Below, piece after piece: positions 53,308-64,000 of a DNA stretch of 64,000 nt. Every line of letters starts with the position of its first letter. The stretch's first letter is position 1. The DNA is taken from NCBI GenBank assembly GCA_003260075.1, contig QLIY01000307.1, forward strand, positions 23,567-87,566, written 5' to 3'. A program made the position numbers and the translations under genes. The DNA is from Phallusia mammillata. Its lineage: Eukaryota > Chordata > Ascidiacea > Phlebobranchia > Ascidiidae. The notes beneath the pieces are model-generated. The model was not told the origin of the DNA. It saw only the letters and a program-made list of their open reading frames with translations, and made no database searches.

Positions 53308-56300
53308 TCAGTTATCACATTTGCTATAATACAACATGCCCTGCTCGTTGCAAGGCGTTGGATAACCTTGGCCATTTTGAATGAGATTGGCCAACGCGCG
53401 TTTTTTTGAAGTATTGCTTCCTAGCCAGTTTTTACACGTGTGTGTTTCTCGTGAGTTGATATCTGTACAAGTTCCATGATAAACCCATTTGGTATGAAAG
53501 CCTCTCCACTTTATCCTGCCTTTGCTGATGCACTCGATTTCGTGTGCACCGTAATAAATCTGAAAACACGAAACAAAACCAACGTTTAACCATACGGCAG
53601 TGAACAAAACAATGTAGAATTGGCTTGACCCCCCCCCCTTGAAGTATTGCTTCCTAGCCAGTTTTTACACGTGTGTGTTTCTCGTGTGTTGATATCTGTA
53701 CAAGTTCCTTGATAAACCCATTTGGTATGAAAACCTCTCCACTTTATCCTGCCTTTGCTGATGCACTCGATTTCGTGCGACCCGTAATAAATCTGAAAAC
53801 ACAAAAAAACGACGTTTAACCATACGGTAGTGAACAAAACAATGTAGAATTGGCTTGGTATACATGTTAATGTTTTGCTTCAAATTTTTCTGATTGTCTT
53901 TGTTGAACCTTTAAGTTCACGAACCTTTTCTGGGAAATCAGTGTAAGTGACGAGTTTGTTCCAGTCAATGGTTCGACATTCCGGTCCTGCAGTGCAAGGT
54001 GGACATTCACAAACCGGAAGTGCATCCGACCACTGCTTTGATGCCAGACACGTCACTTTGGCAGGTCCCTAAGAAAAAGTTTATTAAACCAACTGATATG
54101 CAAATGCTTGTGAAAATTTTGCGACGGTCCAAAAACTAAACTATGATGGGCAAACTAAGTTTGTTCCCACAAAGTTCTACAAAACCTGAACTCTTGCCAA
54201 GTCATGAAGCTATTGGTCAAGTCTTTACGTTTTGCTGCACAAATTTGTAAGCCCAAACTTTAAACAAATATGTGCAATGAAGTAAAGCACACAATTATCA
54301 ATTAGTATTGTAAACTAAAAATAAACCTAAACGGAATTAAATGATGATCAACTTTTGGCAGCGACCCAGTGGTTGAGAAGTGTTTTGAATGAAACAACGA
54401 CACAACAAGCCCACAGCTACAAGACACTTCGAATGTCGGTAAAGGTTAAACTCACGCTTTTATATGGGCATGCGACAAGGTCGTCACAAGGCGGGGCAAT
54501 ATACTTAATGCGTCACAAGGTGGCGCAACATACATTACAAGAAGCACTTTGCTAGAGTGGGTGAAAATGTTTCAGGGTTGCCATACAGAAAATGAATAGG
54601 TTGTAGTGCAGAATAGAAGTTTTAGATTCACATATCCGACGCACACTGTGTCTCGGCAATATGTGGAAGTTTCACTTTTACCTGAATAATATGTCCTTTG
54701 TTACAAGAAAAAGTGCAAACAGACCCGACAACATTTTTATTTGTGCAGTAATCTTCTCTATTAGCAAAGTTCTGTATGGAAGCACACTCTGCAAAACAAA
54801 ATTGTTTGGATGAAATGAGTTAAATATAAACATCACGGCTTTTATATAATAAACGGTTACCACTAGGGATGGCCCGATAGTACTGTATCGGCGCCGATAC
54901 CCGATGCTTCGAGCAGTATCGGTACTCGTCCGATACTTTAGCGGTATCGGTACAAGTACCGATACTTTTTTTGAGACTTTATCATGTGTAAAATTGAAAA
55001 TGAAAGGAGGCAAAAAACAACAACCATCGGCTGTGATAAAATATTTATGGGACTACATTTAAAAAACGCGTTCGTTTTGGATTTAATGAAATAATATGAC
55101 CTAATTCGCTACAGCGACTTAATGCCGACTTAATTGGAAGGTTAACAAAGCAAATTTTCCTGCATTATTTGATTTAGCAAAATGTTTTTTAGGCCTGCCA
55201 TCCAGTAGTAGTGCTTGTGAGCGATTATTTTCTGTTGCTGGTAATATTGTGTCTCCTTTAAGAAACCGTTTGTCACCAGAAAACGTAAACAAACTTATTG
55301 TCATCAAGCACAATGTGTGAAATGATAACTGATTACTCATTTCAATTTCTGATTACTGTAAAAAAATGTTTAGTGCCAGTAGTTTAGTGTTGTTTCTTGG
55401 TGCTAAGACTAAAATGGTGAAGTGTTTTGTTTAAGTGATTTATTAGACTGTGTGCGTTGTTAAATTAACTGTGATGGTAAAAAAGCAGTTAATGTGTTAG
55501 ACTCAGTGTGTTGTTATATTAACTGTGATGGGAAAACACATTACAAATACATCAGTTTGAAAATGTTGTTGCTTGTTTGCAAAGTATCGGGTATCGGTAT
55601 CGGATCGCAGTACTTTTGGGGTAAAATATCGGGTATCGGTATCGGTTCAAAATATTGGTATCGGGCCAACCCTAGTTACCACCGGTTTCAGTTTGTTTCT
55701 TGGTGGTCGAAATTACTGTGGGAGTAACAGTGGCGACCACTGAATTTGTTGTCTCAACGGTGTTAGTGATAGAAGTATATTCTGCAAAACAAATTGTTTG
55801 AAGAAATAAGTTTAGGTAAATATCGAACCACACAAATGGCTCTAACGCTTACCACCAGTTTCAGTTGGTTTTCTGAGGGCCGAAACTATTGCAAGAAGTA
55901 TACCAGTAAAGACAAGCACTCCCAATACCACTGCCACAACGCCCACAAAAATACGGCGCTTTTTGTCAGCTGGGTCTGAAACGTATTATACTGTTAAGAC
56001 GACACAACCCGAAATATTTCATTAAAAATGAAAAAAAGACAGAAATATGTTGCTATTTTCTCTTTCTGTTTGGTCATTTATTAAGGAATGTTACCGAGAA
56101 AATGCAACTCATATCTGAGTCAGATATGTAACGTATAAAGTTATATCAACATTATTCACCAAGAAGTGCTTTGTTGCCGTCTTCACTATTGTTGCCATCT
56201 GACGCGTCCTTCAATTGTGACTCGTTGGAATTTGGAACTACTGTTGTTTCGGGCAACAATGCGGCCGAATCACTCGAGCCTGTGAAAAAATCGATTAAAT

Positions 56301-57097
56301 TAAGCAGAAATGTTTTTCGACCTCGTTTGCAATTTATCGCTATCTGATACCTGTTGGCCATTTGTACCTTTGCCCCATTATCATCTTGCTTACTATCTAT
56401 TTACATGCGGTGTAAAGAATATGTTCACTCAGAGCATAATAAGTGAACTTTAAAGTCAATATTAAAACACCGTCCCTATTTCTAAACCAAGCCAGTACCT
56501 CAGAAAGCAAAAGACTTATAGTCTGACGTCAATCTCTAAAATACATATTGGTAAAATGTTTACTAAAGTATTGAGGATTACCATACGATGTGTTATTAAC
56601 GTCTCCCGCAGCTGACGAGTGACCAGACGTAGAATCATTCACTTGTGATATGGATTCCATTTGTATCCATTCATTTTGGTCTGTCGCAAAAATTATTTAA
56701 CACAAATTGAAATTAACTTTGCTGTTTTTGCATATGCGGGCCGGGTCGGGTTCTAACCTAAGTTCCCCCCCCCCAAAATTATTTAACACAAATTGAAATT
56801 AACTTTGCTGTTTTTGCATATGTGGGCCGGGTCGGGTTCTGACCTAAGTTATTTAAACAGACCTAATTGTTCGGGCTTGCCCCAAACTCTGCCATATTTA
56901 TCACGTAATTTTGCTCATAGTTACGAGCCTATTTGGGCTTATACTCTTGGATTTGAGCTTCAATTTCAAGCCCAACTAACAACTATGGTTTAATTTACTT
57001 CAAACAGTAAAACAAATATAGATTTCTTACAAAAATATTACAGTCGCAATTGCTTACATGATGTACTTGAAGCATTAGGACCATCATAATTAGTCAT
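53308..57097 (-). CDS. Sushi-domain type II membrane protein, gene B
   Basis: Eight exons in phase: 57058-57097, 56582-56680, 56160-56279, 55853-55975, 55680-55781, 54682-54788, 53925-54068, 53308-53559; 987 nt, 328 residues. Longer than A: the start MTNYDGPNASSTS, two acidic/Ser-rich cytoplasmic exons (AAGDVNNTS; GSSDSAALLPETT) and a basic DKKRR lead to a membrane span (VGVVAVVLGVLVFTGILLAI). A Thr-rich stalk exon ends TTKKQTETG, then the sushi domain (ECASIQ, GSVCTFSCNKGH, WSDALPVCE), CPPCTAGPEC and the C-terminal module. A hAT relic sits at the stalk-exon donor. The last exon is partly present twice (53639-53792) around a 10-C placeholder; I treat that as an unmerged allele. Confidence 0.75.
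53639..53792 (-). pseudogene. Duplicate 5' part of gene B last exon (assembly duplicate)
   Basis: Matches 53409-53559 with few differences, including codon changes in WVYHGT (here WVYQGT) and DINSRE (here DINTRE). It begins at the same acceptor and stops at a C-run placeholder (53629-53638). Confidence 0.7.
54864..55674 (+). mobile_element. hAT transposon relic with terminal repeats and 8-bp duplication
   Basis: 811 bp. Ends TAGGGATGGCCCGATA and TATCGGGCCAACCCTA are inverted repeats with one mismatch, and GTTACCAC lies on both sides (54856-54863, 55675-55682). GTATCGG repeats crowd both ends. Inside is the 3' end of a hAT transposase (next entry), so this is a deletion derivative of an autonomous element, unlike the coding-free MITEs of this window. 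Confidence 0.9.
55116..55320 (+). pseudogene. hAT transposase C-terminal dimerisation region
   Basis: An open stretch reads FPALFDLAKCFLGLPSSSSA then CERLFSVAGNIVSPLRNRLS and ENVNKLIVIKHN before a stop: the standard hAT C-terminal signature. The frame is closed upstream and the catalytic core is absent. Confidence 0.88.
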
Positions 57098-57693
57098 TAG
57101 AGCCAACTTGACCTACTGTTGATTCACACCTCAATGAAACTGATTTCTTGCATTTGCCCACACGGATATAACCCAGTGAAAATACGGGAAGTAAAAATAG
57201 CGCCGAACAAAAGATCGGTGTTATTCCAACTCATAATAATTGACAAAAGTAAACACCAGAAAGGGAATTTTGGTTTTCTTTGAATAGTTTCTCTCAGTCC
57301 TTAGTGGTGCAATATGACGCACAATATTGTATTTAAATAAGAAACTGAAGCAGCCAAAACCCTTCATGGAATATATTTTCTGTGCAAATATTTGGCATCT
57401 ATTTTCTACTAATATTTGCCTGTTAAGGCTCGAAACAGTTAACAATTAAAAAATAACATTTGCTGTTGATACAAACTCTCGAAAGTAAGACACTTAACAG
57501 CAACCGTGCTGTCTGTTGCAGGCCCCCCCCCCCCTCGAAACAGTTAACAATTAAAAAATAACATTTGCTGTTGATACAAACCCTCGAAAGTGAGAAACTT
57601 AACAGCAACCGTGCTGTCTGTTGCAGGGTGTGATATTGTTTAGTATAATCACTCTTATTAGGAAACTGCTAATTTCATGCAGATATTTCTACA

Positions 57694-57898
57694 GTTTGGT
57701 GCATTACGGACTGACGCTGAACATCATCATCATTATCATCATTATCACCATTGTCATTATCGTATTAATTTGTCTACAGTCACATCTGCCCCCCCCCCTT
57801 TGGTGCATTACGGACTGACGCTGAACATCATCATCATTATCATCATCATCATCACCATTGTCATTATCGTATTAATTTGTCTACAGTCGCATCTACAA
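57694..57898 (+). pseudogene. SLC22-like exon scrap with ATC repeat, present as two copies
   Basis: After a CTACAG acceptor-like string, TTTGGTGCATTACGGACTGA gives LVHYGLTLN, like SLC22 exon 9, and then ATCATCATCATT repeats give polyisoleucine. The pair of copies around the C run at 57788 is probably one locus assembled twice; the copies differ in repeat number. Confidence 0.5.
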
Positions 57899-58439
57899 TT
57901 TGACGTGCAAATAGAATAGATTGGGCGAGCAAATGTCGGATGACGTTGAAAAAGATCATAAATACTTGACTACATGAGAACGTTAATTCGATTTGAATGG
58001 ATTATAATTAGTCAAATTATTGATGCAAATCAATTAGAGTAACGTCTATAACTACACGCCCGCTTAGTTCATGTCTAGCCCATCTACAACCCTTACTTAG
58101 TCCTCTTCTTAGATCCGCTTAGGACTGAATGTCGCTTCAGTGGCTGCGCAGCTATATTTTTAAATATACAAGGCAACTAAGCGTAAAGAACAAAGGGAGG
58201 AAATAATTAAACGCACTTAAAGCGACATCGTATAAATGTCACATCAGTAGATTTTTACCAGCGATTGGGCAAAGTTTGTTTACGATTGTTTAGGGAAAAC
58301 AAAATCAAAGTGGGATTCACAATCTTCAACTCTTTGTTCAGTTTCCACAACTCTTTGCCAACGCGTGTTTTTTGGAGGTGCTGCTCAATGACAAAAAAGA
58401 AAGAAAAAGCTGCGCAACTATATACGACGCAACCAAGTG

Positions 58440-59420
58440 TGTGGACGCGCGTGGTTTCCGCAATGAATAACAAAGCCTTGGACTGACTCTTACAATGAAA
58501 ATGTTCTCCTGCGTCAGCTGAGCTTTTTTAGCTATGTTATTCTTTACTCAAAAGCTTTGTGTTAATTTTACTGCTTCTCGTGGTTCGTTCCCCCCCCCCG
58601 AAAAAGCTGCGCAACTATATACGACGCAACCAAGTGTGTGGACGCGCATGGTTTCCGCAATGAATAACAAAGCCATGGACTGACTCTTACAAAGGAAATG
58701 TTCTCCTGCGTCAGCTGAGCTTTTTTAGCTATGTTATTCTTTACTCATAAGCTTTGTATTAATTCTTCTGCTTCTCGTGGTTCGTATCGGTCGTCTGCAG
58801 TAGCGAGTAAAGTCCATTGTCACGATTCTTAACGCTTGATTGCTGCATAGAGCCGACATGATCCACAGAAAACAATGTATTTATAGTATTTTATTCTGGT
58901 TACGCAACGCATAAAATCTCCTATATCTCAAGGAATAGAAAAAAAAACCAAGATCAACGATAAAACCTTGACTTTTAAACTGATGCACTTGCGGTCGTTG
59001 GAAAACATTGCTTTTCGTTTACTCACATCAATTATTAGTTTGGTAAAAGCTGGCAAACTACCAAGCACAAAATATCTGCCCCAGCCCCCCCCCCCCGATA
59101 AAACCTTGACTTTTAAACTGATGCACTTGCGGTCGTTGGAAAAGATTGCTTTCCGTTTACTCACATCAATTATTAGTTTTTTTTAAGTTTAAAGCTGGCA
59201 AACTACCAAGCACAAAATATCTGCCCCAGTGTATGCATCAGGAAACCGGGAACACGTAACGTTGTGGGAACACGGACACTGAATATGGACTTCCAATAGA
59301 TACTGAATCATGAGAACACATGGAATAGTAAAGTTACACCGCTTAATATCATATGTCGCAAAAACAACATACAATTTTCATGGGAACGAAAAGTCATGCT
59401 TGCAAAGTTAAAACTTTTAT
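58440..59420. repeat. Long dispersed repeat, copy 3 (3' flank of gene C)
   Basis: Same blocks as 48540-49150, continuing through TTTAGCATATTAGCATAGC (near 59696) to the gene C stop. Internal direct copies around the C runs at about 58590 and 59085 inflate its length. Confidence 0.7.
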
Positions 59421-60002
59421 TTAGTATATGTTCAGCCACACCAATGTGCCAAAATGAAGGTTTGAAAGCACGTGACCGCTACGAGCGTAAGAGCAGTGGG
59501 TGAAAACAAACCCCCCCCCCTGGGAACGAAAAGTCATGCTTGCAAAGTTAAAACTTTTATTTAGTATAGGTTCAGCCACACCAATGTGTCAAAATGAAGG
59601 TTTTACCGCTACGAGCGTAAGAGCAGTGGGTGAAAACAGGAGTAAACGCGCTGAAGTTACATCGTATAAATTGGTAAATCTTTGTACAACTGGTTTAGCA
59701 TATTAGCATAGCTTGTAACAAAGAGTGTTTATGAATAGTTTTAAGGAAATATCAACAAAATCAAAGTAAACATTTAGACCGTTTCATAACAAACAGGTAC
59801 ACAGCAACAATATTTTCTTTAAATCAACAAGAATATATATTTAGTCTTATAAACAAGCATCATCAGTTTTTGGAAAAGCAAACATTTCTGAAAAAGCAAA
59901 CAAAATAAATTGCTAAAATTTTCTTTTTACATTCTATTTTCTGCGGGAGATTCCTTACATGACTAAATTGTTTCAGCAAAATGAAAACAGTAAACTCTTT
60001 GT

Positions 60003-61791
60003 TCAGTTTTCGCATTTGATATAATACAACAAGCCTTGTTCGTTGCAAGCTGTTGGGTAACCTTGGCCGTTTTTGATGAGATTGGCCAACGCGTGTTTTT
60101 TGGAAGAACTGCTTGATGGTAAATATTTACACGTGTGTGTGTCTCGTGTGTTGATGTCAGTGCAAGTTCCATGGTAAACCCATTTGAAACCACGTACCCT
60201 TCCTTTGCTGGTGCAATCTATTTCGTGTGCTCCGTAATAAATCTAAAAAATGAAAAACAATGTGTACGTTTGGTTTTGTTAGTGTTTATTTTGTCATGGA
60301 ATGTAGGACCTGAAAATTATGATACCACTGTATTAAGGTGGCCTAATAAGTAATAAAACCAACATTTCTGAGTTGTTGTGGTTGATTTCGTTTAAATAAT
60401 TTCCCCTACCGTTTCAGACCTATCAGTGTAAGTGACAAGTTTGTTCCAGTCAATGGTTCGACATTCCGGTCCCGCAGTGAAAGGTGGACATTCACAAACC
60501 GGAAGTACATCCAACCACTGCTTCGATGCAAGACACGTCACTTTGACAGGTCCCTATGGAGTCAAACAAGTTTGTGAGACATTTGAAGTGACCAGAGCTG
60601 CGATTCTCAACCTTTTACGATCAAACCTGACGCATGCAAATTCTGATGAGCCTCCAACGTGGAAGTTTAGTTTCAGTTGCACCTGCGCAAGATTTCCTTT
60701 GATGCAGGAAAAAGTGCAATTAGACCCGACGACATTTTTATTTCTGCAATAATCTTCTCTGTCTGGCATCTCTTGTATGGAAGCACATTCTACAAATTAT
60801 GAAAATAGTTTTGGGTACATATCAAAGCATTTTAGATGATAAACACTTACCACGGTTTCAGTTTGTTTTCTGGTAGTCAAAATGACTGTTGGAGTAACGA
60901 TAACGACCACTACGATTAAGCCAAGAATAATGAAGAGCTTTTTGTGAGCTGGCTTGCATGTCTCGGGAACGTATAAAGTTCAATATTATATCAGACATAT
61001 AACAATTTAAATTCCTTTGACAACCAAACACCACATTTTGCAAATGCATATGGACATCCGAATCTTTTTTGTTCAATATCATAACACACACATGATGCTT
61101 TAAACTCCTTTGATAACACCACATTTAACAACGCGTATATTGTCAATCCTAACCAGGGTAAGTGTTATTGACGTCTCCCGCTGCGTTGTAAACTGACGAG
61201 TTTTCAAACCTTGATTCACTGAAGCTTACTTGTACTCCACTTTTGGAAAAAATCATTCAATTAGATGATACAAATCAGTGTTCTAGCTGTTTTCACGATA
61301 TTGTTCATCAATGACAATTGGATAAAGTGGCAATGCAAATATAATTTTGACTTGATTTGACTTGACAAATAAAGCGAAAACACTTATGAGAACATGATAT
61401 GCCATTATCCTGACGAAGGCGTTTCACATGGGGAATCGAAACGTCGGTTGTTTATAACAAACAAAAATCTCCCGAAAGAGCAATGTTATACTTTACAAAC
61501 AGCTTCTTTATTTAAAAACAACTTAAAACCAAGGATTTCAACTTAGAGTTAGAATAAAACTGTCTTGATTCCTCAAGCTTGACTTCGTAATCGGGCATAT
61601 TTGTGATGTAATTTCGCTCAGTTTCAAACCTGATTCGGCCTTATACTCTTTCGTGTTCGAGCTCCAATTTAAGTCCCCGCTAACAACTGGTTCAATCGAC
61701 TTCGATGAGTAAATAAGAAATTAATTTGTCACAGAATTACTGCAGTTCCACTTCCTTACTTGTATATAGAAACAATATGATCTTCTGTCAT
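60003..61791 (-). pseudogene. Sushi-domain membrane protein, gene C, frame broken at the membrane exon
   Basis: Exons 61760-61791 (MTEDHIVSIY), 61154-61239 (ending AAGDVNNTYPG), membrane exon about 60854-60959, 60683-60789, 60410-60553 and 60003-60242. The outer exons join in phase and the last three match gene A closely (SSSSSKKHALANLIKNGQGY is shared). The membrane exon keeps LFIILGLIVVVVIVTPTVIL, but its only AG acceptor gives the wrong frame, and one base is missing beside its donor (CCGTG against CCGGTG in A and B), so neither border keeps phase. CPPCTAGPEC reads CPPFTAGPEC here, losing a cysteine. Either a recent pseudogene or two sequence errors. Confidence 0.6.
61410..61446 (+). ncRNA. 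Third, weaker hammerhead-like motif
   Basis: CTGACGAAGGCG, a possible short hairpin, then GAAACGTCGG. The first core box has one change (C for T) and stem II pairs poorly, so this is a decayed relative of 23948 and 30239. Confidence 0.25.
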
Positions 61792-63283
61792 GTTAATCGA
61801 CTTGGACTAACTCACGCTTGCATAAGCTGATTTCTTGCAATGGTTTACACAACAATATACCTGTAAAAACGAGGGAAGTGAAAATGGTGACAATATAAAA
61901 ACTTGGACAAAGGGCAAATGTAATTTCAACTTGCAATAAATGACAAGAGTAAATATCAGATTTAAATATCAGCGGTTTGGTTGAAAAGTTCCCCCTTGTT
62001 TAGTGACGTAACTTAACGCACAACGTTAACTTTGTGTTGGCTGAAACTTTTTATGTCACTAGAGGCGGCATTGAGGTCAAATATTAAAGAGGGCATTGCC
62101 TTAACCCACATAAACTTTTTATTTGTCCTAAATACAAACATGTTGTGAAAGCTAATCCAATATTGATAAGAAAATTTGGAACAGTAATTAAGTTCACGGA
62201 ATAAACCAATTAGGCTTACATATAAAAACTACGGAATATACGATTGAACGCAACAAAGCAATACACGCTCTCAGTAAAAATGATGTTAGCCAGCAAATTT
62301 TGTTTACCAAGACAAAAATGTACATTTTGCAGGACACTGAAAAAACGTGGCAACGGTGAACGTTTTTTTTTTCGCTTTTTTACGCAAAGGTTTTCCCCCC
62401 CCCCTTATTTGTCCTAAATACAAACATGTTGTGAAAGCTAATCCAATATTGAGTAAGAAAATTTGGAACAGTAATTAAGTTCACGGAATAAGGCTTCGTC
62501 CGTCTTGTGGTTCCGTTTTTTGATGGCTTCAATTCCCACGAGGGACTTGAGTTTCGGGTGAAAACCCTTATGATGTCATAATAGAGCACGACACGCTTCA
62601 CGCATTCTTTGTCCACGTATTTTCGCGATCGCGCACCTTTGGCTCCCCTTTTACTTTGCTCTTTTTTTAGATCTTTCTTTTTTGATCCTTTTCATCAACG
62701 TATTACCGTTTCTGCCCTTAAGGTTTCGTGAAACAGCGTAACCATCTAATGAACTCATAGGATTTGTTTAGTTGTAAGCATAGGTTTAAGGTTTTGCTTT
62801 TTTGCTTTAAGTGTATTCGCTTTGTAGGGTTTGTATCAATTGCAAATCTGTTTTTAAATTGTTAACTTTGTCGAGCTTTAACTAGCCAATACATGAAGAC
62901 ATGAATGTTTCAAAATTTAGTGCATTGGAAAATCGAAAAGAAATTGTATTCTTGTAATCTAAACCAAAGAAGGAAAGCGTAAACGAAATTTTAAGAACTT
63001 CTAACACAGCAGATGTATATCTCAGCTTGTTGTTGAACCATTGCGTTGCACCACCGCTAAGTAACTTGAGACGAAATCCTTTTGTGCGAAACCTGATGGA
63101 CATGATTCAACAAAATTTACCTTTCGAGTGTGCTCGGTGTGTTACGGACAACACCTACCCTTTTTACAAGCGTTTTTTGCTTAAAACGGATCATATTTTT
63201 CACCTTTTCTGCTTTGCTTTGTTTAATTTTAAGCTGACAGTTTAGTGCAAGTGTGGAATAAATGTTAGTTTAGGCTGATAATC
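61792..63283. other. Divergent spacer between sushi genes C and D
   Basis: Starts of C (minus) and D (plus) face away from here, so promoters for both should lie within. It includes a C-run placeholder at about 62395 between two copies of TTATTTGTCCTAAATACAAA. A minus-strand open frame of 78 codons near 62380-62616 has no family likeness. Confidence 0.5.
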
Positions 63284-64000
63284 ATGGCTGATGGTGTTCC
63301 AAATACAAGTAAGTAATTAAGCTCAGACATGTAAGCTACTGCTTGGTTGGGTATAGTTCAGTGGTTCTCAACCTTTTATGCACCGTTGCCCCCTAAAAAA
63401 AACTTTCGGGCCTCGTGGCCCATGATCTATCTGGACACTTTTATGCCAAAAATATACATTAATATGGACAAATAGTGTGAAAAATATTCGGTTAAATAAG
63501 GAAATTGAATCATTTGTAACACACACTTAACATTGAGCAATATGAAAGAAAATGTTTCACTGACGTTTGGTGGATGTTTCTAGTGAGCCTACACCCTTGG
63601 CGCCCCAGAATACAGCTTATGCCCCACCCCACCCCCCTAGGGTGCCATGGGCTCTGGTTGGATACCACTGCTCTGGTTTGTAAATGTGGACGGCGTTTTA
63701 ACATTGGCTTTAAAGCTCCCTCATTATAATGCTCTATAGAGTCTGAGTAAACGTAGCCTTTACATCGCGTGTGAATACAGTACATAGTCGGCAAAGTAAC
63801 AGTACTAATATACAGAAGGTGTTAGATAGTGACAAAGATAAAGATACAATGACGAAATAAAACTTAACTGCTTAATTTCATCAATTTTTTCACAGGCTCA
63901 AATGAGTCAACCATATTGCTGCCAAAAACACCAGCCAATTCAAAATTTAAGGGCAGAACGTCAGTTTACGGCAATGGTGGAGATGTCAACATTCATGGTA
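63284..64000 (+). CDS. Sushi-family membrane protein, gene D, first two exons (cut by window end)
   Basis: Exon 63284-63308 (MADGVPNT, phase 1) has the length of gene A exon 1 and differs from it at only one base of 25. The next exon starts at 63896 after a polypyrimidine-CACAG acceptor and reads SNESTILLPKTPANSKF and YGNGGDVNIHG before the window ends. The latter resembles the cytoplasmic exons of B (AALLPETT; AAGDVNN). No membrane or sushi exon is reached, so identity rests on these similarities. Confidence 0.65.
63359..63670. mobile_element. hAT-type MITE in gene D intron 1
   Basis: CAGTGGTTCTCAACCTTT at the left and GGTTGGATACCACTG at the right are imperfect inverted repeats about 310 bases apart. 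No target duplication remains. Confidence 0.6.

Larger units (their letters stand above)
57098..60002. other. Spacer between sushi genes B and C
   Basis: No intact gene. It holds an unmerged duplicate around 57523, an SLC22-like scrap (57694-57898), the long dispersed repeat (58440-59420) and further placeholders at about 58590, 59085 and 59511, each between near-identical copies. Confidence 0.6.

Noticed and set aside
62380..62616. 78-codon minus-strand ORF with basic residues as a small gene
   Set aside because: No family likeness, it runs into a C-run placeholder and its 3' part belongs to a duplicated contig end.
49616..63308. The sushi genes as the known tunicate variable complement receptor-like locus
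   Set aside because: Only one sushi domain, type II layout and an unfamiliar C-terminal module; similarity is too general to assign that identity.

Overview
The window looks like nuclear DNA of a compact, AT-rich invertebrate chordate, most likely an ascidian tunicate such as Ciona. This is inferred from vertebrate-like gene families with many short exons, small introns, tRNA-derived SINEs and a dense load of short hAT-type MITEs. There is no bacterial or phage signature. The given ORFs are mostly exon pieces, so genes were rebuilt by splicing exons by hand (GT-AG sites, phase continuity and family similarity).

Layout. (1) 269-2765 (+): 3' half of a neutral sphingomyelinase 2 (SMPD3-like) gene. 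(2) 2766-9619: no convincing gene; MITE remnants and two disguised gaps. (3) 9620-24516 (+): a 19-exon class C GPCR of the metabotropic glutamate receptor family, whose glutamate side-chain contacts appear changed. (4) 25791-32247 (-): complete 12-exon ATE1 arginyl-tRNA-protein transferase plus an alternative first exon. (5) 32248-36366: repeats only. (6) 36367-48040 (+): complete 13-exon SLC22-type organic ion transporter. (7) 48041-64000: a cluster of four related genes (A, B, C on the minus strand; D on the plus strand, cut by the window end). They encode small type II membrane proteins with one selectin-like sushi domain and a conserved Cys-rich C-terminal module that I do not recognise. 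Repeats, a hAT relic, a gypsy reverse-transcriptase relic and SLC22-like exon fragments lie between them.

The genes are not an operon and share no obvious pathway. The only coherent multi-gene unit is the sushi-protein cluster, which has grown by duplication: A and C share 3' flanks, and A and D share nearly the same first exon in opposite orientation.

Important caution: the many poly-C tracts are almost certainly assembly gaps whose Ns were written as C. Short ones are repeatedly about 10 bases and many tracts are flanked by a slightly diverged direct copy of the same sequence, as expected of unmerged contig ends or haplotypes. Poly-Pro and poly-Gly ORFs crossing them are artefacts, and local duplications touching them should not be read as biology.
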